From the NCBI GenBank assembly GCA_903822005.1, contig CAIJNL010000019.1, positions 1-45,980 of the forward strand: a DNA stretch of 45,980 nucleotides, written 5' to 3'. The notes beneath the pieces were generated by a model. The model worked only from the letters and a program-made list of their open reading frames with translations, did no database searches and had not been told where the DNA came from. Shown piece after piece: positions 8,401-14,926 of the stretch. Source of the stretch: an uncultured Nitrospiraceae bacterium. GTDB lineage: Bacteria > Nitrospirota > Thermodesulfovibrionia > Thermodesulfovibrionales > Dissulfurispiraceae. Numbering within the stretch: position 1 is the first letter of the stretch; each line of letters opens with the position of its first letter. A program made the position numbers and the translations under genes.

Positions 8401-9360
8401 GAAGATATAATGGATGAGTTCAACAACGGCATATACAGCCCTGAGGCCATAAAGTCTTTTATAAAAGCGGCGTATACGGACTGGGCGGTACCGCCGAAGT
8501 ACATAGTACTGGCAGGCAGCGGCTCTTCCGACTATAACGACTATTGGGGATATGGCGGGCAGCAGGTACCGCCTGCGCTGGTGACTTCGCCTGACGGACT
8601 TCTCGTGTCCGACAACTACTATGTGGATATAGACGGAGACTATGTGCCGGAGATAGCGATAGGGCGGTTGCCTGCATCCAGTGCAGCAGAGCTGACCGGA
8701 ATAATCAACAAAATAATCTCATACGAGAACAGTTCTTCAGGAGACTGGACAGCAAAGGCCCTTTTGATTGCCGACGTGCCTGATAACGGAGGTGACTTCA
8801 ATCAGGGAGTTGACGATGCAGCATCCTTGTTCCCCAACGCATATTCGCTTATCAAGCTATACGGATCAGATCTGACGGCTACAGATATGCATACTGCCAT
8901 AATGGCAGCGGTAGGCAGCGGGACCGGTATAATTGATTATTTCGGCCATGGCAATATTGATGGTTTGTCACTTGACAATATATTCACGACGGAAGATATT
9001 GCAAATATGGGCAATACAGGCCGCTTGCCTGTTATAACCGCCATGACATGTGTAGTTAATAACTTTGCATTGCCGGGGGTAACATCATTGGGAGAGGCAT
9101 TGGTGCTGAACCCGACGGTAGGCGCAGTGGCGGTATGGAGCGCTACAGGCTTATCTGATGATGGCATGGCGGTGAAGCTTAACAGGGCTTTTTACAGCAC
9201 CCTGTTTGAGGGCAAGGTGGATCTGTTAGGCGATCTGGCGATGGCAGCCATCAAGAAGGCCAATCTTGGCAAAGATAACGGATATATGAAGTACATGTAT
9301 CTATTGCTTGGAGACCCGGCAATGAAGGTAAAGGTGCCGGCAGCAGCAAAAAAGAGATAA
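5434..9360 (+). CDS. secreted C25 (gingipain-like) cysteine protease
   Basis: 1308 residues. An N-terminal signal peptide (hydrophobic 12-30, cleavage near VFSGG) sends it out of the cytoplasm. Beta-rich regions fill about 35-480. A fibronectin-III-like segment (about 495-590) reads VVVDWQTSSEINTVGFRLYR. A gingipain-propeptide-like region with EVSEDGIYAL follows. The C25 caspase-like domain covers about 949-1308 and keeps the catalytic pair: His1172 in DYFGHGN and Cys1206 in TAMTCVVNNF. C25 enzymes are extracellular endopeptidases, and the best known are the Arg/Lys gingipains. The C-terminus ends in a basic AAAKKR tail, and I see neither a T9SS sorting domain nor a PEP-CTERM anchor. It has its own promoter and ribosome binding site and is followed by a strong terminator. 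It is co-oriented with the PqqD/radical SAM genes, so it may act on, or be matured by, that system. Confidence 0.85.
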   Translation: MKTTLFESRLAKIIILICFGILLATMLPGTVFSGGMPQTELRTPRGSGAALARGDYVSSSAGLNTYYSYFIEVPPGTNNLTVDVFDPDISGNFDLPNTPASNTTVSYQVFAPGATTATATLTCGNGTCSDNGWQTVATVPGIVAAGHWEFRMNMSSAITNGDELNGFAVRAMDTSSTNPKELNMYARSFDAPGHDASFGTDNLVAHVYPYVTSGCGFTFNEFDYDTSDTRSGGSVHIASRSGGFSQDLANADLSIDSQWGYHDIPGTGTAWRSDTSAADYGIWSANLTILGNNIVTYYFGNFNSTKTPPTAQPQANTFRTYMPTSAGGAPVKPFVMQGLSYVSGTNPPANGSTSYLRVQVDVVNPTPFAITFSTSNLVSAYVPGGQVRYYTTANPPTVTQGSIISHPANLANGGAAITWNPGTLAAGATASMTYDIRVIPNSTNRLAVTGTPASNGTTATYVDETGNTTQVIAKYIFGPLCELAVTPGTAVPTLATISSFSTYAVGGKVVVDWQTSSEINTVGFRLYRLEGGNYVPVRDSMLPAGFSHHKKGHYRIVDSGVTSGQKITYKLVEIESRGKTREYGPYEVTPVNSSFAQAMPTSFSKTHTDSAEAKGLNRIQKFRVASATKSGSMIRMEVSEDGIYALDTAKIASLLGMSQASAAKLLSGNQLNLTNRGKQIAYLPDMQNNRILFYGQAIKTNYTDENVYLLSVGSGRQMGQGGGVAVQPGTAQGSFVWTTHYEENNYMNTFFADDPNDRYWFWDYVIAGDPVDGVKNFNFQVSNVVGGDSSILLNLQGVLDVGQKALVSLNGTSIGSAVWDGHTAKSAKLTAGAGLLKEGINTLTVTGADSSVFFVGSFDVTYNRSYIAQGNGLAFSGGQGGKITVTGFTGSDIRVFDITDPATPKVVPVVVKNGSIGLRTDGASSNYIAAGSGAIKAVASTKASNITSLRNHGNRANYVIITTEELKSAAASLAAYRNTQGYSTMIATVEDIMDEFNNGIYSPEAIKSFIKAAYTDWAVPPKYIVLAGSGSSDYNDYWGYGGQQVPPALVTSPDGLLVSDNYYVDIDGDYVPEIAIGRLPASSAAELTGIINKIISYENSSSGDWTAKALLIADVPDNGGDFNQGVDDAASLFPNAYSLIKLYGSDLTATDMHTAIMAAVGSGTGIIDYFGHGNIDGLSLDNIFTTEDIANMGNTGRLPVITAMTCVVNNFALPGVTSLGEALVLNPTVGAVAVWSATGLSDDGMAVKLNRAFYSTLFEGKVDLLGDLAMAAIKKANLGKDNGYMKYMYLLLGDPAMKVKVPAAAKKR

Positions 9361-9383
9361 ATAACAATACCATGTGACAAAGC

Positions 9384-9426
9384 GGCCCTTTACACAGTAT
9401 GCGGATCTCTGTAAAGGGCCCTTTTT
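9384..9426 (+). terminator. intrinsic terminator after the C25 protease
   Basis: An 11-bp perfect stem (GGCCCTTTACA at 9384-9394 against TGTAAAGGGCC at 9410-9420) followed by CTTTTT. It separates the protease transcript from the pqqD operon, which starts 34 nt later. Confidence 0.85.
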
Positions 9427-9459
9427 ATAATAATCTAAGGGCAGGGTCAATATAAAACT

Positions 9460-9747
9460 ATGGCAGATAGGGTTTATAGGCAAAAAGAGGGAATAGTTTC
9501 CAGACAGATAGCCGGGGAAACTATTCTTGTTCCGGTCATGGGCAGCCTGGCAAGCATGCAAAAAATATTCATGCTAAACGGTATTGGTGAGTTTATTTGG
9601 GATAGGCTCGACGGCTTAAAGAGTCTACGCAGTATAAGTGAAGAGATAGGAGAGCAGTTCGGTCTTGGCTCAGAGCAGGCGTTCGCTGACAGCGAGGAGT
9701 TTGTGCTGGAGTTGCTCAGGGAAGGACTGGCGGAAGAGGTGGCGTAA
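9460..9747 (+). CDS. PqqD-family peptide chaperone
   Basis: 95 residues, the normal size of a stand-alone PqqD (RiPP recognition element). The family binds the leader of a ribosomally made peptide and presents it to a radical SAM enzyme. Visible features are the N-terminal beta-rich part (GIVSRQIAGETILVPV), the conserved LNGIGEFIWDRLDG segment, and the C-terminal helices with ISEEIGEQFG and FVLELLREGLAEE. The gene ends 2 nt before the radical SAM gene, a tight coupling that supports a joint complex. HprK-related kinases with PqqD partners are a known but uncharacterised association. The ribosome binding site is weak (AGGG about 13 nt upstream). Confidence 0.9.
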   Translation: MADRVYRQKEGIVSRQIAGETILVPVMGSLASMQKIFMLNGIGEFIWDRLDGLKSLRSISEEIGEQFGLGSEQAFADSEEFVLELLREGLAEEVA

Positions 9748-9749
9748 AC

Positions 9750-10811
9750 ATGGAATGTGCTGTCAGGCCGGACAACATCTTTTTCCGCGACTTTATCGAT
9801 AAGGCCAAGCAGCAACGATTGCCACTGGCGGGGGGTATTGACCTCACATCTAGATGCAATCTGAGTTGTGTGCATTGTTATGTTCAAAGAGGTTCAGATG
9901 AGCCTGAGATGCCCACCAGCCGCATATTGGAGATTGTAGACGAGATTGCCGCAGCCGGTTGTATGGACATGCTTGTAACAGGAGGCGAACCCCTGTTGCA
10001 TGGGGATTTTGTCGAGATATACCGATACATGAAGTTTAAGGGTATGCTTGTTACGGTATTTACAAACGGTACGCTTGTCACTGATGAGATAGCAGCGCTG
10101 TTTGCGGAACTGCCGCCATATGCGGTAGAGATAAGTCTTTACGGCGCAACTGATGCAACGTCTGACAGCATAACCGGCGTCGAGGAATCCATGAGCAAAT
10201 GCCTGGGAGGCGTGAAAAAGTTGCTTGGACATGACGTAAAAAATGTGCTCCTGAAGACCATGCTTATGACCTCCAATCGGCATGAGTACTATGCAATGGA
10301 GGCATTGGCGGTCAAGATGGGCCTTAAGTGGCGTATGGATGCGGCTATTAATGCGAGAGTTAACGGAGATACGGGGCCGCTTTCTCTGCGCGTATCCGCT
10401 GAAGAGGCAATCGAAAAGGAATTTGCCCTTGAAGCTAGGTTGCTCGATATGAAGAAATATTATGAGAGCTGTGTCGCGCTGCCTGCCGGAGATCGGCTTT
10501 ATGTCTGCGGGGCGGGTGTTTGTGGTTTTCATATAGACGCCTACGGCAATCTGCTCCCATGTCTGATGCCGACAGGCATTAAATACAGGTTAGAAAAAGG
10601 CAATTTTCTCGATAGCTGGCACAGTGTAATAAATGATATACTGAATAAAAGGGCACGGAAAGACTATCCGTGCAGGGGCTGCAAGTATGTGGCGTTGTGC
10701 TGTGCCTGTCCGGCAGTTTCAGGTCTCGAAACGGGGGATGAGCAGAAGCCATCGGCATATATGTGTGAAATGGGAAAGTTGCGATTTGAGGCAATTAAAA
10801 AGTTAGCATAA
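9750..10811 (+). CDS. radical SAM/SPASM peptide-modifying enzyme
   Basis: 353 residues. The radical SAM cluster motif is Cys36-x3-Cys40-x2-Cys43 (RCNLSCVHC), followed by the GGEPLL SAM-binding motif. The C-terminal SPASM region begins with YVCGAGVCGFHIDAYGNLLPC and ends with PCRGC, LCCAC and YMCEMG, enough cysteines for two auxiliary Fe-S clusters. Family members (PqqE, AnSME, thioether-forming maturases) use a 5'-deoxyadenosyl radical to crosslink or oxidise side chains of small peptides or proteins. The neighbours, PqqD two bases upstream and a three-cysteine peptide 13 nt downstream, make that peptide the likely substrate. Thioether formation on Cys34, Cys47 or Cys52 is the obvious hypothesis; the sequence alone does not show which residues react. 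Confidence 0.92.
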   Translation: MECAVRPDNIFFRDFIDKAKQQRLPLAGGIDLTSRCNLSCVHCYVQRGSDEPEMPTSRILEIVDEIAAAGCMDMLVTGGEPLLHGDFVEIYRYMKFKGMLVTVFTNGTLVTDEIAALFAELPPYAVEISLYGATDATSDSITGVEESMSKCLGGVKKLLGHDVKNVLLKTMLMTSNRHEYYAMEALAVKMGLKWRMDAAINARVNGDTGPLSLRVSAEEAIEKEFALEARLLDMKKYYESCVALPAGDRLYVCGAGVCGFHIDAYGNLLPCLMPTGIKYRLEKGNFLDSWHSVINDILNKRARKDYPCRGCKYVALCCACPAVSGLETGDEQKPSAYMCEMGKLRFEAIKKLA

Positions 10812-10824
10812 TTAAGGAGGTTAT

Positions 10825-10995
10825 ATGGATGCCAAAAAGATCAAGAATTCGAAGGCGGCGCAATATGAGAAGCCGACCTTGAGGATAATAGAACTGGCTG
10901 CCGAACAGGTGCTGGCTGGGAAATGCAAAACGTCGCAAGGTGCGTCTAATCTCCGTGGGAATTGCGCCTTTAATACCTGCTTTGCGCGAACATAA
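10825..10995 (+). CDS. putative RiPP precursor peptide, three cysteines
   Basis: A 56-residue frame with a perfect ribosome binding site (AAGGAGG, 5 nt before the ATG), placed between the radical SAM gene and the kinase. The N-terminal half is a leader: Lys-rich, then YEKPTLRIIELAAEQVLAG. The YxxPxL pattern at Tyr14-Pro17-Leu19 is the motif that PqqD-type recognition elements bind in lasso and related precursors. The C-terminal core runs from about Lys33 and holds Cys34, Cys47 and Cys52, with Gly, Ser, Asn and Thr in between. It ends Phe-Ala-Arg-Thr56. The leader/core break is probably after LAG31-32. No known family name is certain. The arrangement leader motif + PqqD + radical SAM/SPASM strongly supports a modified peptide, and the modification itself is unknown. 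Confidence 0.85.
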   Translation: MDAKKIKNSKAAQYEKPTLRIIELAAEQVLAGKCKTSQGASNLRGNCAFNTCFART

Positions 10996-11013
10996 TAATT
11001 GCCAAGTGTCGCT

Positions 11014-11943
11014 ATGTGGGAGAATGGACAGGGGATGCCTGGTTCTTGTATTGACTTTAAGATCGCCAATATAATAATAAGGATTGAAACTGCGCAACCT
11101 GTAGAAATCTGCGTATCAGACCCGGCATATGAATCGTTTATTTCAGAGGCTGCAAGGGAGCAGGGCAGTGATTTGGAGCTTAAGGTAGACTTGGATGGCC
11201 TGCCAGATTTAAGAGGTATGTCTTCTTTTGGCGACGCGGAAGACGAGTGGGATATATATACAAGAGATGGCGACTATTTTGTAATAAAGAAGCAATATCG
11301 TGCAGATATTCAACCGTTATGGGTGTTGCAGTTGCGAAGCGATTTTGAACGTGGCACGCTTTATTGCAGGCCTGAAATAGCAGAAGCAGCCCAAAATGAC
11401 GGCTTGCTTGAGAATCCACTTTGCTATCCTCTGGACACTACGCTGATGATGTACAGGCTGACGATAGAAGGTGGAGTTATTGTCCACGCGGCGGGTATAG
11501 AGATAGACGGCAGGACATACATATTCCCCGGCAAGTCTGGAGCAGGCAAGAGCACAATATCGCGTCAGTTCAGCAATAATGAAGATGTAATATGCTTGAG
11601 CGATGACCGCATTATTGTGAGAAAAGAATGCGGTCATCATATTGCATACGGAACGCCTTGGCCGAGCGACGTGCAGATTGCGATTAACAGGGGCGCACCG
11701 CTGGCAGGTATAGTCTTTTTGTCCCACGCAACTGAAAACAGCATCAGGCGCATAACTTCTGCTGAGGCCTTGCAGAGGTTCATACCAACAGTCTCTATTC
11801 CGTGGTACGATCGGCAGGCAAGCGACATGATACTCTCTTTTTGCGATGGTCTGCTATCAAGCATTCCTCTGTATGAAATCAGCTTTTGCCCCGGCCCTGA
11901 AGTTGCTGATTTTTTTGTCGATACTTTCAGAAAGCATATTTGA
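11014..11943 (+). CDS. HprK-like kinase of the peptide locus
   Basis: About 309 residues, similar to the C-terminal kinase half of HPr kinase/phosphorylase. The P-loop is GKSGAGKS (about 173-180), followed by CLSDDRIIV (Asp197-Asp198), the HprK-type metal-binding region. VHAAGIEIDGRTYIFPG precedes the P-loop, as in HprK. The N-terminal 150 residues do not resemble the HprK N-domain and may bind the substrate. No HPr gene is nearby. In the paeninodin lasso-peptide cluster an HprK homologue phosphorylates the C-terminal serine of the precursor, so the C-terminal Thr of the peptide encoded just upstream is a candidate target (inference). The start is uncertain: TTG 10999, ATG 11014 and ATG 11035 are all in frame, and only 11035 has a GGGAG upstream. 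Confidence 0.82.
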   Translation: MWENGQGMPGSCIDFKIANIIIRIETAQPVEICVSDPAYESFISEAAREQGSDLELKVDLDGLPDLRGMSSFGDAEDEWDIYTRDGDYFVIKKQYRADIQPLWVLQLRSDFERGTLYCRPEIAEAAQNDGLLENPLCYPLDTTLMMYRLTIEGGVIVHAAGIEIDGRTYIFPGKSGAGKSTISRQFSNNEDVICLSDDRIIVRKECGHHIAYGTPWPSDVQIAINRGAPLAGIVFLSHATENSIRRITSAEALQRFIPTVSIPWYDRQASDMILSFCDGLLSSIPLYEISFCPGPEVADFFVDTFRKHI

Positions 11944-11995
11944 CTGATATGAGAACTGTGTGCGCAGGGGTTCTTTCGGGACAAGTCTGCTTCTA

Positions 11996-12024
11996 TTGCA
12001 TTTCGCTCGGAGAATGATTATACT
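11996..12024 (+). promoter_or_regulatory. promoter upstream of the small secreted protein gene
   Basis: -35 TTGCAT (11996-12001), 17-nt spacer, -10 TATACT (12019-12024). Transcription would start near 12031, leaving a 140-nt untranslated or alternatively translated region before the ATG at 12172. Confidence 0.6.
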
Positions 12025-12065
12025 AAGTTCAATTAGCCGCAAGGGATTGTTTTGTCTGGAATAAG

Positions 12066-12146
12066 TGTGACAGGCAAATGCACGGATGTCTCTGGTAAGA
12101 AAGGAAGTATTAGCGGTAACCAGTGCGGGGGGAGTGCAAAATCATC
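12066..12146 (+). other. structured or cysteine-coding leader region
   Basis: Between the promoter and the ATG at 12172 the RNA can nest two stems: TGCAC...GTGCA outside CTGGT...ACCAG. The same stretch is open in frame with the downstream gene from TTG 12052 (or a GTG at 12067). It encodes a Gly/Ser/Lys-rich segment with two cysteines (TGKCTDVSG and GNQCGGS) that resembles the GKC...GNC spacing of the peptide core at 10825. It has no leader of its own. It is therefore either a 5' UTR structure or a decayed second peptide. Confidence 0.3.
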
Positions 12147-12171
12147 GTTTCATTCGGCGCCGGAGGTGTTT

Positions 12172-12591
12172 ATGACAAAAGTATTGATGTTTAGTCTTGT
12201 TATTGCAAGTTTGCTGATACAGGAAACCACGTTTGCGGCTGAAGTGTCAAGAGACCCTTTGAAGCAGGAAATTGCACAGAAGGCAAAGGAAAATAAAAAC
12301 GATATAGATCCTGTAATAAGCGAACTCTTGAAGAAGGGCACTGAACCAAGGACGCTCGTCAGGTCATGCATTGAGATGGGATATGAAGCATGCAAGGTCA
12401 CAACCGTGGCATTGCGGGAAAAGGCCGATCGCCAGATGGTTATATTCGGCGCCCTGGATGGAGGGGCTACAAATGAGCAGTTGAGTCTATGCGAAGGCCT
12501 TGGCTACGCTTATGATCCGCCGGCCAGCATAGAGGGCCTTAATCCTACGCCCCCAAGACCAGTATCGAACGGTATACCAGGGGCAAGATAA
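12172..12591 (+). CDS. small secreted protein, unknown function
   Basis: 139 residues. The N-terminus is a clear signal peptide (KVLMFSLVIASLLIQETTFAAE, cleavage near TFA-AE), so the mature protein of about 120 residues is periplasmic or released. The mature part is helical and charged (LKQEIAQKAKENKNDIDPVISELL), with Cys residues in RSCIEMGYEACK and SLCEGLG that could form disulfides. The C-terminus is Pro-rich. The ATG at 12172 has GGAGGTG upstream and defines the signal peptide; the 40-codon in-frame extension to 12052 would bury it. It lies 57 nt before the outer-membrane barrel gene, probably in one transcript. I do not recognise a family. Confidence 0.75.
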   Translation: MTKVLMFSLVIASLLIQETTFAAEVSRDPLKQEIAQKAKENKNDIDPVISELLKKGTEPRTLVRSCIEMGYEACKVTTVALREKADRQMVIFGALDGGATNEQLSLCEGLGYAYDPPASIEGLNPTPPRPVSNGIPGAR

Positions 12592-12648
12592 AAGTAGATA
12601 ATTAAATAGATAGATAGCTAAATTAACAAACAGGGGAAAAAGGGATTA

Positions 12649-14172
12649 GTGAAAGGGTTTGCGCTATTATTGGCAATAATGGTACTTATGCCAGCAGCTC
12701 TATGGGCCGGCGATGCAGTATTGCCCGACAATATTATTATGCCTCCGGGTGGCGGCAGTCAGCCGCAGCGCGTATTGCAGGCCGGTCCTCCAGTCGATGT
12801 CTTGGCGCCCGGACAAATTACTGCTCCGCAGCAGGTTACGCAGTCTGCGGCTCCTGAGATTCCGAAATCGTCAAGTGCTCCCGCAGATGCATCTCAGTTG
12901 CCCGCTACATCTCAAGCGGCAGGCCAGCCCGAGACTTCAGGCGAAGCTCCGCCGATGGGACAATCGACCGGTTCAACCGGATCATCAGGAGATCTGCTTG
13001 AGAAGAAAAGCAACATAGTGCATCCCTTCCTTGCTGTGGGAGGATATTTCACGGACAACGTTAACAATTCTCACACGGACAGAAAGAGCGATTTCGGTAT
13101 GGTCCTGTCGCCTGGCGTATACTTCGCCCTGCCCGGCATGAGACAGCGTATTACTCCGACTGGAACGCTCAATATAGCGCCGGGTGGCGCAAATCTTACC
13201 GGTTTCAGGCCGGACTACGCAATTCCACTGCAGTCTTATCTCTATTACAGGGCCGATATAGAGGCGTTTGCCAATAACAGCTCACTTAACACTGTCAGTC
13301 ATCTTGTTGAAGGCGTGGTCCAGTCCAAATTCAGGGGCGGGCTCAATATAAATTTCGAAGATCAGTTTAAGATGACACATAATCAGCGCGGCACCGGCCT
13401 GTCATTCGGCCTGGACAAGTTTTATGACAATCTGGCGAGTATTTCGGCCAAGTATCAGCTTGGTGAAAAAACGCTCGCCAGGCTTGATTATTCGAATTAT
13501 TATCTGCATTTTCTCGGCGCGGAGAACAGTTTCAGGGACCGCGATGACAACAGGGTGGCCGCATACTTTTTTTACAAAATGTGGCCCAGGACATCGGTTT
13601 TTGCAGAGTATGAATACGTGAATTCTGCTTATAGTGATAAAACCGTATCGGGCAGTATGGAACACCATATTTTCGTTGGCGTTAGATATGATGTGACGGA
13701 CAAGACTAGGGGAATGATCAAGGTTGGATACGGTATCAAGGACTTCGAGCGCTCTTCTTTGAGGTCTCAGTCGAATATCTATGCAGAGGCACAGCTTGAC
13801 CATAAGTTTACCGAGAAGACATCAATTATCCTTACCGCTTCCAGGCGGACAGACGAAACCGATGTTGCAACGGCCTATTCGATTGTTGAAAATACGATCG
13901 ACGCGACATATCTGCAGAGATTGACAACAAAGCTTACAGCGAGTATCAACTTCAGATTTACCGATGAGAAGTACAACGGCAACGTGACTTATGCGGGTGT
14001 TACCAAGATGCTCCATGATGAATACATCAGGACTGGTGCCTCCATGCTTTATGAATTCAGAGACTGGATCAATTTTACCGTCGGATATTATTTTACGGAC
14101 AGGATGTCGAACATAAACTCACTGAGTTACACGAGCAATAATATATTCTTCAGGATATCGGCCATTTATTGA
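12649..14172 (+). CDS. outer-membrane beta-barrel protein
   Basis: 507 residues from a GTG start with AAAAAGGGA upstream. A signal peptide (FALLLAIMVLMPAALWAGD) is followed by a Pro/Ser/Gln-rich low-complexity linker (about 25-115). The rest is amphipathic beta strands with alternating aromatic residues, starting HPFLAVGGYFTDNVNNS. It ends on an aromatic (RISAIY), the usual signal of an outer-membrane barrel. The YFTDNV motif and layout match the BBP2/PEP-CTERM-associated barrel proteins found in exopolysaccharide and secretion loci. As the last gene of the peptide/protease locus it could be the outer-membrane exit or receptor, which is an inference from position. Confidence 0.8.
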   Translation: MKGFALLLAIMVLMPAALWAGDAVLPDNIIMPPGGGSQPQRVLQAGPPVDVLAPGQITAPQQVTQSAAPEIPKSSSAPADASQLPATSQAAGQPETSGEAPPMGQSTGSTGSSGDLLEKKSNIVHPFLAVGGYFTDNVNNSHTDRKSDFGMVLSPGVYFALPGMRQRITPTGTLNIAPGGANLTGFRPDYAIPLQSYLYYRADIEAFANNSSLNTVSHLVEGVVQSKFRGGLNINFEDQFKMTHNQRGTGLSFGLDKFYDNLASISAKYQLGEKTLARLDYSNYYLHFLGAENSFRDRDDNRVAAYFFYKMWPRTSVFAEYEYVNSAYSDKTVSGSMEHHIFVGVRYDVTDKTRGMIKVGYGIKDFERSSLRSQSNIYAEAQLDHKFTEKTSIILTASRRTDETDVATAYSIVENTIDATYLQRLTTKLTASINFRFTDEKYNGNVTYAGVTKMLHDEYIRTGASMLYEFRDWINFTVGYYFTDRMSNINSLSYTSNNIFFRISAIY

Positions 14173-14187
14173 GTCCTCAGACCGATT

Positions 14188-14904
14188 ATGTGGTCCCTCA
14201 TGGGCAGTCCTCGGTGTTCAGAAATGACTAGGGCAAGTACTTCCCGCACTTCAGGAGACAAAAAGATTGTCGGCAGGATATACAGGAAGCTCTTCTCTTT
14301 CTACGGCTGCCGGGACTGGTGGCCTGGTGACAGCCCTTTTGAGGTAGCTGTTGGCGCAATCCTCACGCAGAATACCAACTGGGCCAACGTCGAGAAGGCG
14401 ATTGCCAATCTGAAACATCATAGAGCATTAAGCGCAAAGGCATTGCATGAGATGCCCATTCAGGATATTGCCTCCCTGATCAGGCCCTCGGGTTATTACA
14501 ATGTCAAGGCAAAGAGACTAAAGGCTTTTATAGGGTTTCTGATGGCCGCATATGAGGGTGATATGGCCCTTATGGCCGGAACTTCAACAGAAAGGCTAAG
14601 GGTTGATCTGCTGGCCATAAATGGTGTCGGTCAGGAGACGGCTGATTCTATTCTTCTGTACGCACTCAACAGGCCCGTATTTGTTATAGACGCTTATACG
14701 AAAAGGGTCTTTTCACGTCACGGCATTATGGATGTGAGGGCGGGTTATGAGGAATGCCAGAATCTGTTCCATGGCAGCATGCAGGCAGATACCGCTGTTT
14801 ACAACGAATATCATGCGCTGATAGTAAGTGTCGGAAAGGAGTTCTGCAGGCCGGCGCCCAGGTGCGCGCGCTGCCCGCTCGAAAAAATTCCTCACGACTG
14901 TTAA
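14188..14904 (+). CDS. EndoIII-superfamily DNA glycosylase, MagIII-like
   Basis: Up to 238 residues of the HhH-GPD fold. WWPGDSPFEVAVGAILTQNT and IRPSGYYNVKAKRL match the 3-methyladenine DNA glycosylase III (MagIII) type rather than classical Nth. The helix-hairpin-helix is LLAINGVGQETAD (141-153) and the catalytic Asp is Asp168 (FVIDAY). The Nth lyase lysine is replaced by Glu150, so it should be a monofunctional glycosylase that removes alkylated bases. A C-terminal cluster Cys220-x5-Cys226-x2-Cys229-x8-Cys238 probably binds 4Fe-4S with spacing unlike Nth (x6, x2, x5). In-frame ATGs at 14200 and 14224 are possible starts, and none has a good ribosome binding site. The end lies 22 nt before the MATE start. 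Confidence 0.82.
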   Translation: MWSLMGSPRCSEMTRASTSRTSGDKKIVGRIYRKLFSFYGCRDWWPGDSPFEVAVGAILTQNTNWANVEKAIANLKHHRALSAKALHEMPIQDIASLIRPSGYYNVKAKRLKAFIGFLMAAYEGDMALMAGTSTERLRVDLLAINGVGQETADSILLYALNRPVFVIDAYTKRVFSRHGIMDVRAGYEECQNLFHGSMQADTAVYNEYHALIVSVGKEFCRPAPRCARCPLEKIPHDC

Positions 14905-14926
14905 TTTAACCGGAGAAAAAAAGACT

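Noticed and set aside
12052-12171. c-di-GMP (GEMM) riboswitch before the secreted protein gene
   Set aside because: GGCAAA and a GAAA are present, but the conserved GEMM core and tetraloop receptor are not in the right order.
12052-12591. Start of the secreted protein at TTG 12052
   Set aside because: It would place 40 polar residues before a clear signal peptide, and the ATG at 12172 has GGAGGTG at a good distance.
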